In this document: positions 36,898 to 45,500 of the stretch, piece by piece | Numbering within the stretch: position 1 is the first letter of the stretch | How the letters are laid out: the number at the start of each line of letters is the position of its first letter | Assembly: GCF_947499705.1 (NCBI RefSeq) | Contig: NZ_CANMPJ010000002.1 | Coordinates: forward strand, 887,780-951,779 | Length of the DNA stretch: 64,000 nucleotides | Source of the DNA: an uncultured Erythrobacter sp. | GTDB taxonomy: Bacteria > Pseudomonadota > Alphaproteobacteria > Sphingomonadales > Sphingomonadaceae | Reading direction: 5' to 3' | The notes under the pieces: generated by a model | What the model saw: the letters and a program-made list of their open reading frames with translations, nothing else | The model's database searches: none | Told to the model about the DNA's origin: nothing | Made by a program: the position numbers and the translations under genes

Positions 36898-37728
36898 TTA
36901 GGCTGGCCACATTGGCTGCCCGGCATTCGCCTGCATGAATAGGAGCGTCGCCAGAGCGATCTGCGCGAGTGCCGTGACAATTACCAAAATTGTCCCGTTC
37001 CAGCGCAGTCGGTCGGCTATCCATCCCGCAAACGGAATGGTCTGCAACATATGCATGCTGACGAAGTGGGCGGGGCGCAGGTCGCCATATTCTCGGCTCC
37101 AGCCGAAGAACGGGATGACCTCGCCGCCACCGGTCAGCGGCGCGCCGACATAGCGTCCTTCGCCCGACATGTAGAAGCCGAAGACGACGGTGGTGATGAA
37201 GGCCCCGATGCAGCCGACGATGGTGCCCAGCCACAATCCGCGCTGCGACCGGTCTGCCTTGCGCCATACCTGCACCGCAATCGCGACCGCGATCGTCATC
37301 AGCAGCACCGCGCCGAGGCCCATGAGCGCATACATGACCTGTTCGAACACGCCATCATTGTTGAAATGCGAGCGTACGCCGCGCGCTGCCTGAGTGTTGA
37401 GATAGACAAACTCGAACACCAGCCCGACCCCGGCGAGATAGGCGAAGGTCATCAGACCCGGACCACGGCGGGATTCGCGCGGGATTTGCTGAGCGAGGAT
37501 CGCGAGCGTGATGAAGTGTACCACAAAGGACAGATTGAACTTTTGCGGCTTGGTCCAGATTGCGGCGCTGTCGAGCAGCCGCGTGTCCATGACCCATGCC
37601 GGAATGAAGACAATGAAGGCCGCCCCCATGAACAGCGCATAGGTCAGCAACAGGCGCGTCAGGCGGTCATTGTCGAGTTGCGCCGCGAACGGCATCCAGA
37701 CCCTTTGCGGCTGGGTAGACACGCTCAT
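36898..37728 (-). CDS. Hypothetical multi-pass membrane protein
   Basis: 276 residues from the ATG at 37728, which overlaps the stop of the ABA4-like gene (4-nt overlap, ATGA). About seven hydrophobic helices, e.g. LLLTYALFMGAAFIVFIPAWV, VVHFITLAILAQQI and VMYALMGLGAVLLMTIAVAIAVQVW. No family was recognised by eye. The upstream frame to 37941 lies within the ABA4-like gene and is not used. Tight coupling suggests both proteins act together in the membrane. Confidence 0.75.
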   Translation of the reverse strand: MSVSTQPQRVWMPFAAQLDNDRLTRLLLTYALFMGAAFIVFIPAWVMDTRLLDSAAIWTKPQKFNLSFVVHFITLAILAQQIPRESRRGPGLMTFAYLAGVGLVFEFVYLNTQAARGVRSHFNNDGVFEQVMYALMGLGAVLLMTIAVAIAVQVWRKADRSQRGLWLGTIVGCIGAFITTVVFGFYMSGEGRYVGAPLTGGGEVIPFFGWSREYGDLRPAHFVSMHMLQTIPFAGWIADRLRWNGTILVIVTALAQIALATLLFMQANAGQPMWPA

Positions 37729-38189
37729 GCCGGTGCTCCCATTCTTGGTAGATCGTCGGCGCTGGCGGCAATCCGGATGTAGCCTACCCGCATCGCCAGA
37801 AACAGCGCGAGGCCAAGCGGTCCGGCCATGAAAGTCGCGAGCAGAATCGGGGCCTGCACCAGACGCGAGATGCCGACCTTGTCGGCCTGGACCGCGATCC
37901 AGCCGCCGATGAACAGGTCGAAGGCGAGGTAGTGGATCCATCCGGCCAGCAGCGCCCAGTCGTTCGACAGCAGCGTCTTGACCTCCGCAAACGATCCGAA
38001 GCCGCCACCTTCAACTGTCAGTATGTGCGACATCGCGAGGCCCGAATAGAGCAACGAGAGCCCGAACGGGATGACATAGCGCGGCACCGCGACCAGCAGC
38101 GGCCAGCGCCGGGGCAGAAAGATCAGGATCAGCCAGCCCAGCATCGCTGCCTGGCCTGCCCAGCCGAAATATTGCTCGGGTGTTGGCAT
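37725..38189 (-). CDS. ABA4-like family protein (DUF4281)
   Basis: 154 residues with four membrane helices. The segments PFGLSLLYSGLAMSHIL, LLSNDWALLAGWIHYLAFDLFIGGWI and ILLATFMAGPLGLALFLAMR match DUF4281, the family of plant ABA4, which is needed to make neoxanthin. In a carotenoid-rich sphingomonad a carotenoid role is plausible but not shown; no carotenoid gene lies in the window. It is coupled with the following membrane protein. Confidence 0.8.
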   Translation of the reverse strand: MPTPEQYFGWAGQAAMLGWLILIFLPRRWPLLVAVPRYVIPFGLSLLYSGLAMSHILTVEGGGFGSFAEVKTLLSNDWALLAGWIHYLAFDLFIGGWIAVQADKVGISRLVQAPILLATFMAGPLGLALFLAMRVGYIRIAASADDLPRMGAPA

Positions 38190-38359
38190 TCTCGCCCCTT
38201 CGATAGCTCTTGCAAGGGTTTAGGGCTCTCGTCTGGGGGTGTCTAGTGCAGCTAACACACCTGCTGGGAGGAGACGGTTTTCCTACTCGGCCATCATCTG
38301 CCAGTGCGGCCCGATGGCGACTTGCACACCCTGTTTGAAGAGCGTTTCGGGTTGGAGAA

Positions 38360-38453
38360 GTGTCAACTTCGCCTTTTCGGCGAAAATCGACCTGTTTCTG
38401 CGGGTGTCAGGCCCCATTCGCTGCCTGACACCGTGTCAGGTGTGTCAACTTCG
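38360..38453 (+). repeat. GTGTCAACTT repeat, copy 1
   Basis: GTGTCAACTTCG at 38360 recurs as GTGTCAACTT at 38442, after GCTGCCTGACACCGTGTCA at 38420. The part TGACACCGTGTCA is a palindrome with one central base. The same elements with identical spacing (60 and 82 nt) occur at 57986-58079, while the sequence between them is unrelated. Confidence 0.75.
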
Positions 38454-38472
38454 CTGTAGTCACACCTTTCTG

Positions 38473-38501
38473 TTGATCTTCGTTTCACTTGCGACTATTT
38501 G
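38473..38501 (+). promoter_or_regulatory. Candidate promoter for rplK-rplA
   Basis: TTGATC and TATTTG are separated by 17 nt, close to the sigma-70 consensus, and lie about 130 bp before the rplK start. Identified by eye only. Confidence 0.35.
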
Positions 38502-38634
38502 CGCCGCTCCCTTCACATCGACGGGAAATCCATGCGGGAGGCGCGAGAAATCGAGCTGCTCGACCGCTTAACATGATCCTTCGACCAACTCGTGGATGAG
38601 CAGGCGAAGGAGACAGTGCGAAAGGAAAGGCCAC

Positions 38635-39066
38635 ATGGCCAAGAAAATCGAAGGCTATATCAAATTGCAGGTGCCTGCGGGCACTGCAAACCCGTCGCCG
38701 CCAATCGGCCCGGCGCTGGGTCAGCGCGGCGTCAACATCATGGAATTCTGCAAGGCGTTCAACGCCGCGACGCAGGACCTTGAAAAGAACGCCCCGATCC
38801 CAACCACGATCACCGTCTATGCCGACCGGTCGTTCACCTTCACCTACAAGAGCCCGCCGGCCTCTTACATGATCAAGAAGGCTGCCAAGCTGAAGTCGGG
38901 TTCGAAAGAGCCGGGCAAGGTTGTCGCTGGCTCGATCAAGAAGAGTCAGGTGAAGGAAATCGCGGAAGCCAAGATGGCTGATCTCAACGCGAACGATATC
39001 GATCAGGCCATGAAAATCATCGAAGGCTCTTGCCGTTCGATGGGCCTCGAAGTGGTGGAGGGCTGA
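38635..39066 (+). CDS. rplK: 50S ribosomal protein L11
   Basis: 143 residues, the standard length, from the ATG at 38635 with AAAGGAAAGG upstream. [43 protein letters not shown] is the classic N-terminal domain (the Pro-rich helix contacts thiostrepton and GTPase-centre rRNA), and the C-terminal RNA-binding domain ends [13 protein letters not shown]. It is followed 4 nt later by rplA. Confidence 0.98.
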   Translation: MAKKIEGYIKLQVPAGTANPSPPIGPALGQRGVNIMEFCKAFNAATQDLEKNAPIPTTITVYADRSFTFTYKSPPASYMIKKAAKLKSGSKEPGKVVAGSIKKSQVKEIAEAKMADLNANDIDQAMKIIEGSCRSMGLEVVEG

Positions 39067-39070
39067 ACCC

Positions 39071-39763
39071 ATGGCAAAATTGACGAAAAAGCAAAAAGCC
39101 GTCGCTGAACTCGACCGCGAAAAGTTCTACTCCGTGGACGAAGCAATCGCGACCCTGCGCGAGCACAAGAGCAAGTTCGACGAGACTGTCGAAATTGCGA
39201 TCAACCTGGGTGTCGATCCGCGCCACGCCGACCAGATGGTTCGCGGCATGGTCTCGCTGCCTTCGGGCACCGGCAAGAACGTGAAGGTCGCTGTGTTCGC
39301 CAAGGGCGACAATGCAGAGAAGGCGACCGCAGCCGGAGCCGACAAGGTTGGCGCTGAAGACCTGATGGAAGACATGCAGGCAGGCAACCTCGATTATGAC
39401 CGCGTGATTGCCACGCCGGACATGATGGGTGTTGTCGGCCGTCTCGGTAAAGTGCTTGGTCCGAAGGGCCTGATGCCGAACCCGAAGCTGGGCACCGTCA
39501 CCCCGAACGTGGAGCAGGCCGTAAAGGACGCCAAAGGCGGCCAGGTCGAATTCCGCGTCGAGAAGATGGGCATCATCCACACCGGTATCGGCAAGATGTC
39601 GTTCAAGGACGAGGACATCAAAGCGAACTTTGAAGCGCTGACCCAGGCGATCGTGAAGGCCAAGCCTTCGGGTGCCAAGGGCAAGTATGTGAAGAAGATC
39701 TCGCTCACGTCGACCATGGGCCCAGGCCTGAAGATCGACACTGCAGAGGTTGAAGGCGCGTAA
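39071..39763 (+). CDS. rplA: 50S ribosomal protein L1
   Basis: 230 residues. L1 forms the mobile L1 stalk of the large subunit and often represses its own operon. Seen are [24 protein letters not shown], the signature [37 protein letters not shown], and [17 protein letters not shown]. rplJ-rplL does not follow; the operon ends at repeat A and a strong terminator. Confidence 0.98.
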   Translation: MAKLTKKQKAVAELDREKFYSVDEAIATLREHKSKFDETVEIAINLGVDPRHADQMVRGMVSLPSGTGKNVKVAVFAKGDNAEKATAAGADKVGAEDLMEDMQAGNLDYDRVIATPDMMGVVGRLGKVLGPKGLMPNPKLGTVTPNVEQAVKDAKGGQVEFRVEKMGIIHTGIGKMSFKDEDIKANFEALTQAIVKAKPSGAKGKYVKKISLTSTMGPGLKIDTAEVEGA

Positions 39764-39773
39764 TTTGTTTGGG

Positions 39774-39867
39774 GCGAGCACGCATCCGCGTGCTCGCTTC
39801 CTCGCTCATACGACCTAAAGGTCGCGTCGCTGCGGACTCCCAGTCGGGCTTGCGGCCCTGCGGGCCG
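39774..39867 (+). repeat. Structured intergenic repeat, copy A (three hairpins)
   Basis: Hairpin 1 is a perfect 10-bp stem GCGAGCACGC-ATCC-GCGTGCTCGC. The linker TTCCTCGCTCATA leads to hairpin 2 CGACC-TAAA-GGTCG, then CGTCGCTGCGG. TTGC precedes hairpin 3 CGGCCC-TGC-GGGCCG. This is the only copy without an inverted partner. It lies 10 nt after the rplA stop and before the operon terminator. Confidence 0.85.
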
Positions 39868-39906
39868 AAATAGCGTTTTCCTACTTCAAGCTACAACACA
39901 TAAGAG

Positions 39907-39939
39907 GGGCTGGACGAGCAATCGTCCGGCCCTTTTGTT
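39907..39939 (+). terminator. Rho-independent terminator of rplK-rplA
   Basis: GGGCTGGACG pairs with CGTCCGGCCC (10 bp, one G-U) around AGCAAT, followed by TTTTGTTT. Confidence 0.88.
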
Positions 39940-40031
39940 TGTACAGCGTCTACTTCTTGCGATTCAGGCCGGTTCAGCACGCTGCAATTCTGGGCTGTTA
40001 GATTGGCGGCATCGAACGGTCAGTATGTGGG

Positions 40032-40877
40032 GTGAAGTCCGTGCGCACAATCACAGCTCTAGTCGCTTCATTCGCGGTCATGATCTCCGCTCACGCTTCT
40101 GCTCAATCGGTGCAGCCCAGACCGATCAGCGATGCGGCGCTTCAGACCAAGGCGGACGAGGCATGTCGCAGCAAGGCGACGCTGGCGTCCGGTGCGATAA
40201 GGGTCGCCGATCTTGATGGCGATGGGCAGGCCGATGTCCTGTTCAACTGGGCCAGAGTGACTTGCGCCAAACCTGTCGGTGCCGCGGGCGGTGCTGGCTT
40301 TTGCGGGATGCATAATTGCAGCGTCGATATTTATCTCTCGTCGCAATACAATCCGGGCGATTGGCCCAAACCGATCCTCAACCACCGCGAGGCCTCCCTG
40401 CAGATCCTCTCGGTACAGCCTCGCGCCCTTGTCCGCATATCCTATCAAGGCGGCAGCTGTGAATTTGCGAAAGTGTGTCGGCGCGAATGGCGCTGGGACG
40501 GGTCGAAATTTGTCAGCCGCGATCTTGGTGCCGGTGATGAAACTGGCCCGCCACCGATCATCGTTACACTGGAAGTGACGAAAGCCAATGTGGCGGGCAA
40601 CTGGGTCGGAGCGGCGGATGGCTGCGCGACGGATGCCGTCCTGATGCTGGGCGCCGATGGCAGCTACGCCGGATACGAACAGAATGGCGATTGGCGGCTG
40701 CTGGGAAATCGGATCGCAATCATGGTGCGCGAGACCTATGTCCTGGGCGATGCAGGCAGCACCCGGCAGGTCCGCGATCCGCAACCGGTCGTGCTCACCG
40801 TGAAGAGTCTGAGTTCAGACCGGATGAGCCTTCAGCAAAGCTCCGGCAAGGTCGAAGATTATCGCCGTTGCGGGTGA
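40032..40877 (+). CDS. Hypothetical exported protein with a DxDxD calcium-type loop
   Basis: 281 residues, starting at GTG (a second GTG at 40041 is possible). A Sec signal (ITALVASFAVMISAHASAQS) is followed by DLDGDGQAD (Asp60, 62, 64, 68), the pattern of FG-GAP or dockerin-like Ca-binding loops, and by several cysteines (TCAKP, GFCGMHNC, SCEFAKVC) suited to disulphides. The C-terminal third reads like a small beta-sandwich (NWVGAADGCATDAVLMLGADGSYAGYE). No family recognised. Single gene. Confidence 0.7.
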   Translation: MKSVRTITALVASFAVMISAHASAQSVQPRPISDAALQTKADEACRSKATLASGAIRVADLDGDGQADVLFNWARVTCAKPVGAAGGAGFCGMHNCSVDIYLSSQYNPGDWPKPILNHREASLQILSVQPRALVRISYQGGSCEFAKVCRREWRWDGSKFVSRDLGAGDETGPPPIIVTLEVTKANVAGNWVGAADGCATDAVLMLGADGSYAGYEQNGDWRLLGNRIAIMVRETYVLGDAGSTRQVRDPQPVVLTVKSLSSDRMSLQQSSGKVEDYRRCG

Positions 40878-41065
40878 GAATTGCCGTTTTCCGCGCAGGT
40901 GAAAGCGCGCCGCGGTAACCTTCGCATTGCTCTCGACGAACAGATGACGTGGCCGGACACATGATTGTTCGGAACCTTGTCATCCAGCCGGGAGTTCTCA
41001 TGTTTGCCCTATCACCCCTTCGGGATAACCCCTTGTCCCACGTGATAAATCCAGATGGAGAACAC

Positions 41066-41338
41066 ATGTTCGACCCCAAGTGGTTCGTGATCGGTTTTGC
41101 GCTCAGCGTTGTCGCTCTCATTGCCAATTATGACCTGCGTTTCGGCCTGGCTGCCAGCGTGTTAGTGCTCGCGGCAGGTGGGATCTATCTCTGGATCAGT
41201 ATGTGGCTGGCGTCGGATACGGATGCTCCCCGATCCGAGCGTGATGCCATGTTCAATCGGTTAGGACGGCTGGCGCGCAATCGGCGCAAGGCGCGGGTGA
41301 AGGAACTAAGCGCGCAAGGCGGACCGAACGCGGGCTAG
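41066..41338 (+). CDS. Small hypothetical membrane protein
   Basis: 90 residues from the ATG at 41066, with GGAG 5 nt upstream; an in-frame ATG at 40949 gives 129 residues with an unlikely N-terminus. Two adjacent membrane helices (WFVIGFALSVVALIANY and FGLAASVLVLAAGGIYLWISMWLA) are followed by a basic cytoplasmic tail (RLGRLARNRRKARVKEL). Its last 33 bp overlap the 3' end of the acetyltransferase gene on the opposite strand. Confidence 0.65.
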   Translation: MFDPKWFVIGFALSVVALIANYDLRFGLAASVLVLAAGGIYLWISMWLASDTDAPRSERDAMFNRLGRLARNRRKARVKELSAQGGPNAG

Positions 41339-42220
41339 TGCGCCTGAGCGTTCGGCTAGGTTTTTGGCCTGACCGACGATGGTATCAAAACCCGCACGCG
41401 CTCCAAGCAATGCGCGATTGGCCAGGGTTGGCTCGAGCAGGACGAAGCTGGAGCACAGGACGCTATCGGTGCCGAACATGGTCTTGTGCGCTCCCTCGCC
41501 TTCGGTGAAGTCGAAATAGCGATAGCGTTGCTCAGCAAACAGCCGCTCGAGCGCTTCCATCTGCAGCACGGTGCCTGGCGAAAGCCGTGACCATGCGGGA
41601 TCGTAGCCGAGATGGGCATAGATCAGTGTGTTGCCCGATATTGGCAGCGACAAGTAAGCGATCGGGCCATCGGAGGCGTGCAACAGAAATCCGCGCATCC
41701 GGTCGTCCTCAGCCGCTTCGAGCATTGCCGTGCGAGCCTTAGGAGTGTCTGGCAGGCCAGCGTCCAGTAGGCGCGCCTGATAGGTCTTCTCTGACAGTGG
41801 GATTGCGGCGTCGAGGAAACTTTCAACCTCGGCAGGCGTGCGGTGCTCGGTCAGACGGTATGCATCGCCCACTTCCTTGGCGAGTTTGCGGGCTTTGCGC
41901 CGCAGGGTTGAACGGGTCTTGCCTGAGAACTGCGTGAGGTAATCATCGTAGCTTCCCGCCATATCGATATAGTGTCGGCGATAGTCCTGTCGTCCCCCGA
42001 TGAGATGGTCGGGGAATTTGGACGCGATTGCAGCGATGGCATGGTTCGGTGCCGACAGAATGCGGAGGCCATCGGATCCTGGCTCTGGCGGTGCGAGCCG
42101 CGCTTCATCCGCGAGCACATCTTCGAGCGAGAACGCCCAGGAACTCAGCAGCCGCTGGACGGAAAACAACCGGCGCGATCCGATCGTGAAATCGATCGGG
42201 ATGGAGGATGCGGTGGTCAC
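41306..42220 (-). CDS. GNAT/FemAB-like acetyltransferase (Acetyltransf_6 type)
   Basis: 304 residues from the GTG at 42220, with AGGA 8 nt upstream; it starts 10 nt after the stop of the deacetylase gene. The segments YDDYLTQFSGKTRSTLRRKARKL, LLHASDGPIAYLSLPISGNTLIYAHLGYDPAW and SPGTVLQMEALERLFAEQRYRYFDFTEGEG are those of the BioF2-like/CelD-like acetyltransferase domain (PF13480), often found with exopolysaccharide genes. The acceptor is unknown. The frame upstream of 42220 lies antisense-free inside the deacetylase gene and is not used. Confidence 0.82.
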   Translation of the reverse strand: MTTASSIPIDFTIGSRRLFSVQRLLSSWAFSLEDVLADEARLAPPEPGSDGLRILSAPNHAIAAIASKFPDHLIGGRQDYRRHYIDMAGSYDDYLTQFSGKTRSTLRRKARKLAKEVGDAYRLTEHRTPAEVESFLDAAIPLSEKTYQARLLDAGLPDTPKARTAMLEAAEDDRMRGFLLHASDGPIAYLSLPISGNTLIYAHLGYDPAWSRLSPGTVLQMEALERLFAEQRYRYFDFTEGEGAHKTMFGTDSVLCSSFVLLEPTLANRALLGARAGFDTIVGQAKNLAERSGALARVRSALRA

Positions 42221-42230
42221 GCCAGCGATC

Positions 42231-43214
42231 CTACAGCGCGCCGTAAAGGGTGTTGGACACGAACTGTTCGGCATATCGCATTCCGGTGCGGAACGCGGAG
42301 GCGGGCAGCGGCTCGCTGGTCCCCGGCCCGGGCGTTCCACCGAACAGTGGAGGGTTGTCGCGATAATTGGCCGTCTCAACGCCCGGCATGTCACGCAGGC
42401 TCTTGCACAGACCATCGAAGCGGCTGCGGACAATCTTGTTCACCGCCAGCTTACGCCGGTTGATCAGCTCGAAAGAGTGGCTGACCAGCGTGAAAGCCAG
42501 GCGATCATTGTCACGGGCATGGCGGATTGCAGCCTGCATTTCTGCGAGTGTGAGCGCAGTGATTTGCGCGTGGCGCTGGCCGCCGCCAAGCGTGCCGATA
42601 GTGCCGACCGGAACTTCGATCATGCCCTGATACAGCATCGGATCGCGATCATCCGGACCGAGGCTGATCTGGCTCGCGCCTTCGGGCACTGCCGGGCAAT
42701 GGCTGGTGTCGTAGCGCAGCCCGATTGCCGCGAGTGCCTGCAAAGTATCGTCATTGGCACCATAGTTACCCGCCCGGAATGCAACCGGAGGAGGCGCACC
42801 GGCAGCGACAAGGAAGTTTCGGGCGAGCGCAAGCAGCTCGCATTGCTCTTCGAACGGGAAATCGGCGATGTTTCGCCCGGTCCGGCCTGATTCCAACGGG
42901 TTGGCGCGCCCAGCGATTTCGAGCCATTCGGTGTGGCAGTGCAGTTGCACATCCTGCCCGGCGTCGAGAATGGGTGCGACCACGTCTTCGATCGCTGCCA
43001 CTCCCCATACAAGCGCGGGCATCGGATCGACGAAAAACACCGCCTTCTGGCCGCTCTCATTCAGCATGTTCAACTTGTGCGTGATGCCTGCCGGCCCATC
43101 GGGTGTCAGGCATGCGATCGAGCGGGCGTAGTTCTCCGCCCGGTCCGCTGGTCCGAGGCCGGTAACCAAACCCGAAGAATACTCGGTGTCGATGGTGATG
43201 TAGACGCGTGTCAT
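42231..43214 (-). CDS. Polysaccharide deacetylase-like protein (NodB homology)
   Basis: 327 residues. NodB-type motifs are recognisable: TIDTEYSS (first Asp), HCHTEW (His-x-His metal site), AFRAGNYGAND (motif 3 Arg) and TLVSHSFEL (last motif). It would remove acetyl groups from a sugar polymer or act on a related substrate; no signal peptide is seen, so it is probably cytoplasmic. It pairs with the acetyltransferase directly downstream, an acetylation/deacetylation couple. Confidence 0.83.
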   Translation of the reverse strand: MTRVYITIDTEYSSGLVTGLGPADRAENYARSIACLTPDGPAGITHKLNMLNESGQKAVFFVDPMPALVWGVAAIEDVVAPILDAGQDVQLHCHTEWLEIAGRANPLESGRTGRNIADFPFEEQCELLALARNFLVAAGAPPPVAFRAGNYGANDDTLQALAAIGLRYDTSHCPAVPEGASQISLGPDDRDPMLYQGMIEVPVGTIGTLGGGQRHAQITALTLAEMQAAIRHARDNDRLAFTLVSHSFELINRRKLAVNKIVRSRFDGLCKSLRDMPGVETANYRDNPPLFGGTPGPGTSEPLPASAFRTGMRYAEQFVSNTLYGAL

Positions 43215-43261
43215 TGCGCCCGCATGGTTAGCAGCGAAGGGTTAAGGCCGGGTTGGGACGT

Positions 43262-45376
43262 CTATGCGAAGCGCGCGTGCGCCATTGCCATGGTGAACAT
43301 CTGCGCGTTGATGCGGATCGACGAGGGGAAAATGCTGGCATCGGCGACGTAGAGATTGCCTGTCCCGTGCACTTTCAAATCACTGCCGACGACCGAGCGG
43401 TCGACCCGGGAGCCCATCACATTGCCGCCCTGCGGGTGCGACGTGCTGACGATGAAATCGCTTGGTTTGTCTAAGTGCTCCTCCACCAACGCTTCGATGT
43501 CGTCGCCGGGGCGGACCGTGACGTTGTCCGAGGTGGGCAAATAAACCTCTTCCGCTCCGCCCGCGAAATGCATCCGCACCACATCGACCACATGGCGGCG
43601 CAATTGCTCGCAGTGCTTGTTCTTCAGCCCGACCTTGAACGCGCCGCGCTTCACTTCGCCGATATCGCTGACGGGCAAAAGGATGCCCAGGCAGACGAGG
43701 TTCGAATAGGACTGCATCCGCCGGACATATTCATCGAACCAGCCCCCGACCGATGCCGAAAAGCTGGATGGTGGATGGAACCATGTTTCAATCAGGTGAT
43801 CGCCGCGATCGACATACGCACCCATTTGCACCGCATTCCAGCTGTCGACCTTGTGCGGCATTTTGGCGATCACCGGACAAGCGAGATTGCAGGCAATCTG
43901 TTCGCCGATATGCGCGAAGTTGAGCCGTTCGAGCAGTGCCGACGAAGCCCCTGTTCCAGCGGCGACGATCGCACCCTTTTTCGGCCGAATGCGAATGGGG
44001 TTGCCGTTCTGGCGAGCCTGAACCGATTTGACCGGCTTTGTCCGCAAATGGACGCCGATATTGATCCGCCGCGCGGCGGTGTTCTCGGCGATCCGGGCGC
44101 CATCCTCCTGCGCCTGCTTTAGGAGGGTTTCGACAACCGTGTTCTTGCGACCGTACGGACAGCCGGAATTGCAATAGCCGCAGCCCCAGCATTTCCGTGT
44201 CCCAGTGCCATAGTTCTTCTCGAACCGCCGATAAACCGCATGTTCGTCTCCAGCCTTCCCATGACCGGCAGCGCGAAAAGCGTTCCATGCTGTTTCGAGA
44301 TGCGCAGCGTTGGGGCCAGCCTGCTCTTCGGTAATCTCCGCGATTTCCAGCTTGTCCCAAAGGAAGTCGAAAGCGGCGGAAAGTTTCGCCCGGTCGATCT
44401 GCACGCCGAATTTGTCACGCCAATGCTCGATCACGTCCTCGGCATCGGGATGGATGTTCGCGCCATCGGGGCGGAAGCAGATGCCGTTATTGACCAACGA
44501 CGATCCGCCGACGCATTCTGCCTGAAGGATTGCGATTTCGCGGTTGCTGGATGTCATCAGCCCGCCGCCGACATACATTCCGGCATATTGTTCTGCATCG
44601 CGGTGACGGATCTCACCGGTGGACCAATAATCGCCCTTTTCGATAATGATGACGTCATCGCCCTTTGCCGCCAAGGCAGCGGCGGCAGCCGCCCCGCCAG
44701 CGCCCGACCCGATCACCAGCCAGTCGCACTCTTCGTTTTCATTCAGGATGACTGGCCTCAGCACGTCGTCATCGACAGGAGTGGGGCTACCGGCACGCGA
44801 TTCTGGCGGGACGAAACCGATGCTATTCCAGCTGGTGGGGGCTTGGTAATAGGCGGAGTAGAAGATCGTGCGCAGGCGACTGAGGGCGCGAATGATGCCA
44901 AAGTCAGCCTCCGCAATCCGCGCGGTAAGGCGCGCCTGCCGCTCTGGTATCGAAAGCTCTGAAAAGCTCCGGCCGAGCCATATCTCGAGGAAGAACAATC
45001 CCGTTTTCACATCGCGCCGCGCGATATCCGGCAGGATCGATATCCAGTGCATCGCGCGTTCGAGGACATCTTGAACGGTGCCTTCCGGAGGAGCACCGCC
45101 GAACAGAGCCTCGATATAGGCATGCTCGAAAGAGACGCGGCGCTGGGCGATCACGGTGATCATGGCTTCATCGACGGTGACAGTGCTGGCGCGGCTGCGG
45201 TCAACACCTTCGCCTTCGAGCGCGACGGCTCCGCTGCCGGTGATGATGTAGTCAGCTCGGTCGCCGTCAGTGCCGAATTCTGTTCGGACTACAGGGTTGC
45301 CATCGGCTGTGACGCCCAGAGCGCGCACGCTGCTCGGCGCAAGTGCGGCGAGCGTGGAAGACGATGTGGTCGGCAT
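43262..45376 (-). CDS. GMC-family oxidoreductase (long-chain alcohol oxidase-like)
   Basis: 704 residues. An N-terminal domain of about 200 residues precedes the FAD dinucleotide fold (CDWLVIGSGAGGAAAAAALAA, about 220). GGSSLVNNGICFRP and the C-terminal SHPQGGNVMGSRVDRSVVGSDLKVHG plus LYVADASIFPSSIRINAQ are GMC blocks holding the catalytic His/Asn region. A Cys cluster CWGCGYCNSGCPYG in the middle resembles that of fatty-alcohol oxidases. The likely reaction is oxidation of a long-chain alcohol or sterol. It precedes the deacetylase gene on the same strand with a 47-nt gap. Confidence 0.85.
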   Translation of the reverse strand: MPTTSSSTLAALAPSSVRALGVTADGNPVVRTEFGTDGDRADYIITGSGAVALEGEGVDRSRASTVTVDEAMITVIAQRRVSFEHAYIEALFGGAPPEGTVQDVLERAMHWISILPDIARRDVKTGLFFLEIWLGRSFSELSIPERQARLTARIAEADFGIIRALSRLRTIFYSAYYQAPTSWNSIGFVPPESRAGSPTPVDDDVLRPVILNENEECDWLVIGSGAGGAAAAAALAAKGDDVIIIEKGDYWSTGEIRHRDAEQYAGMYVGGGLMTSSNREIAILQAECVGGSSLVNNGICFRPDGANIHPDAEDVIEHWRDKFGVQIDRAKLSAAFDFLWDKLEIAEITEEQAGPNAAHLETAWNAFRAAGHGKAGDEHAVYRRFEKNYGTGTRKCWGCGYCNSGCPYGRKNTVVETLLKQAQEDGARIAENTAARRINIGVHLRTKPVKSVQARQNGNPIRIRPKKGAIVAAGTGASSALLERLNFAHIGEQIACNLACPVIAKMPHKVDSWNAVQMGAYVDRGDHLIETWFHPPSSFSASVGGWFDEYVRRMQSYSNLVCLGILLPVSDIGEVKRGAFKVGLKNKHCEQLRRHVVDVVRMHFAGGAEEVYLPTSDNVTVRPGDDIEALVEEHLDKPSDFIVSTSHPQGGNVMGSRVDRSVVGSDLKVHGTGNLYVADASIFPSSIRINAQMFTMAMAHARFA

Positions 45377-45500
45377 AGCTCAACTCCCCCAGTCAATTCA
45401 GGAGAGGATGCCGCAGTTTGAAATATTCGCAAACGAAAACTAGTGCCTGATCTTGTAAGGATACGACAATCTTCAGTTTAGTTGCGTTAACTCCCGGAAA

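Larger units (their letters stand above)
38190..38634. other. Intergenic region before rplK, with repeat and promoter
   Basis: About 445 bases between the divergent ABA4-like gene and rplK. It holds copy 1 of the GTGTCAACTT repeat (38360-38453), a small hairpin TTCGCC-TTTTC-GGCGAA near 38370, and a promoter candidate at 38473. A 110-codon open frame over this stretch has no family resemblance and is not accepted. Confidence 0.6.

Noticed and set aside
38239..38571. 110-codon plus-strand open frame before rplK
   Set aside because: It covers the intergenic repeat and promoter region, is Cys/Ser-rich without any family pattern, and has no ribosome site.
40971..41000. GGAAC followed by a GTT about 18 nt later, as in an EcfG general-stress promoter
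   Set aside because: The second box reads AGTT rather than CGTT and the spacing is off; too weak to call.
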